Below, piece after piece: positions 63,870-64,000 of a stretch of 64,000 nt of DNA. Below the pieces are notes generated by a model. The model was not told the DNA's origin. It saw nothing but the letters and a program-made list of their open reading frames with translations, and did no database searches. Positions within the stretch are counted from its first letter, which is position 1; each line of letters opens with the position of its first letter. The position numbers were made by a program, and so were the translations under genes. The stretch is from Podarcis raffonei. Taxonomy: Eukaryota; Chordata; Lepidosauria; Squamata; Lacertidae. The DNA is taken from contig NC_070606.1 in NCBI RefSeq assembly GCF_027172205.1, forward strand, positions 96,730,534 through 96,794,533, read 5' to 3'.

Positions 63870-64000
63870 CAGAGCTCAGTGATAAAGAACATGGTTTGCA
63901 TGCAGAAGATCCCCTTTCAAAGGTGGGGTTGGAGGAGACTCCTGCCTGAAACCCTGGAGAGCTGCTGCCTGCCAGTGTAGACCATATTGAGATAGATGGA
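63870..64000 (+). mobile_element. tRNA-type SINE, runs off the window edge
   Basis: GCCAGAGCTCAGTGATAAAG, GGTTTGCATGCAGAAGATCC, CCTGAAACCCTGGAGAGCTG and CAGTGTAGACCATATTGAG form the common squamate tRNA-headed SINE seen in pieces elsewhere in the window. Box B is eroded. Confidence 0.6.

Larger units (their letters stand above)
59226..64000. other. intergenic region upstream of the scramblase gene
   Basis: Contains CR1 and L2-type pieces, microsatellites and a GC-richer stretch at about 61840-62160 (CAAGGCCTGGCGAGGGGCC, ACAATATAGCGGCACGGG), which could be a distal promoter or enhancer. No further host exon was recognised. 63080-63860 is unique and unassigned. Confidence 0.5.

Noticed and set aside
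1-64000. CRISPR arrays, bacterial operons, riboswitches, phage genes
   Set aside because: The window is vertebrate nuclear DNA; the only regular short repeats are microsatellites.

Overview
This is a vertebrate nuclear window. The repeat content points to a squamate reptile (lizard or snake): a tRNA-type SINE matching the Sauria SINE pattern lies next to a Bov-B 3' end, there are fairly young L2 and L1 LINEs, an almost intact I-group (Vingi-like) LINE, CR1 3' ends ending in the ATTCTATGATTCTATG-type repeat, and many hAT and Tc1/mariner-type MITEs with clean target-site duplications (TSDs). Family names were assigned by reading alone, without database searches.

Two host genes can be modelled exon by exon. 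EIF4E2 (4EHP, the repressive cap-binding protein) is on the + strand at 17350-40434, with seven coding exons and a CpG-rich promoter at about 17070-17600. The model gives 234 aa, and its residue numbering agrees with human 4EHP at Y64, Y78, W95, W124, K134 and K222. Its carboxy end is the DNSSFRNTKI(A/T)L form. The second gene is on the - strand at 45068-59225, tail to tail with EIF4E2. It is a divergent phospholipid scramblase (PLSCR family) whose seven exons all have GT/AG junctions and matching phases. The model is 317 aa and lacks the cysteine-rich block found in the middle of typical PLSCRs. A third, weak candidate is a short open segment at the left edge (32-127), possibly the last exon of an unidentified gene.

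Layout. 1-17000 is almost all repeats. It includes a three-level nest at 6541-15556: an L1 with a perfect 18-bp TSD, split by a near-full-length Vingi-like LINE with its own 34-bp TSD, and split again in its 3'UTR by an L2. 17070-40830 is EIF4E2; an antisense L1 in intron 4 landed in the polypyrimidine tract of exon 5 and duplicated it. 40830-45067 is intergenic with old repeat pieces. 45068-59225 is the scramblase gene, with an L1, a Sauria-type SINE, a Bov-B end and several MITEs in its introns. 59226-64000 is intergenic with CR1 and L2-type pieces. Two stretches look like solitary LTRs of old retroviral-type elements (about 1723-2917 and 5740-6277); they are treated as fossils.

The two host genes have no known functional link: EIF4E2 acts in mRNA repression, while scramblase-family proteins are membrane-associated. 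The best candidate for something undescribed is the divergent scramblase. The other good signals are structural: nested insertions, a MITE with L1 sequence inside it, and SINEs made of a tRNA-Lys head and a CR1 tail.
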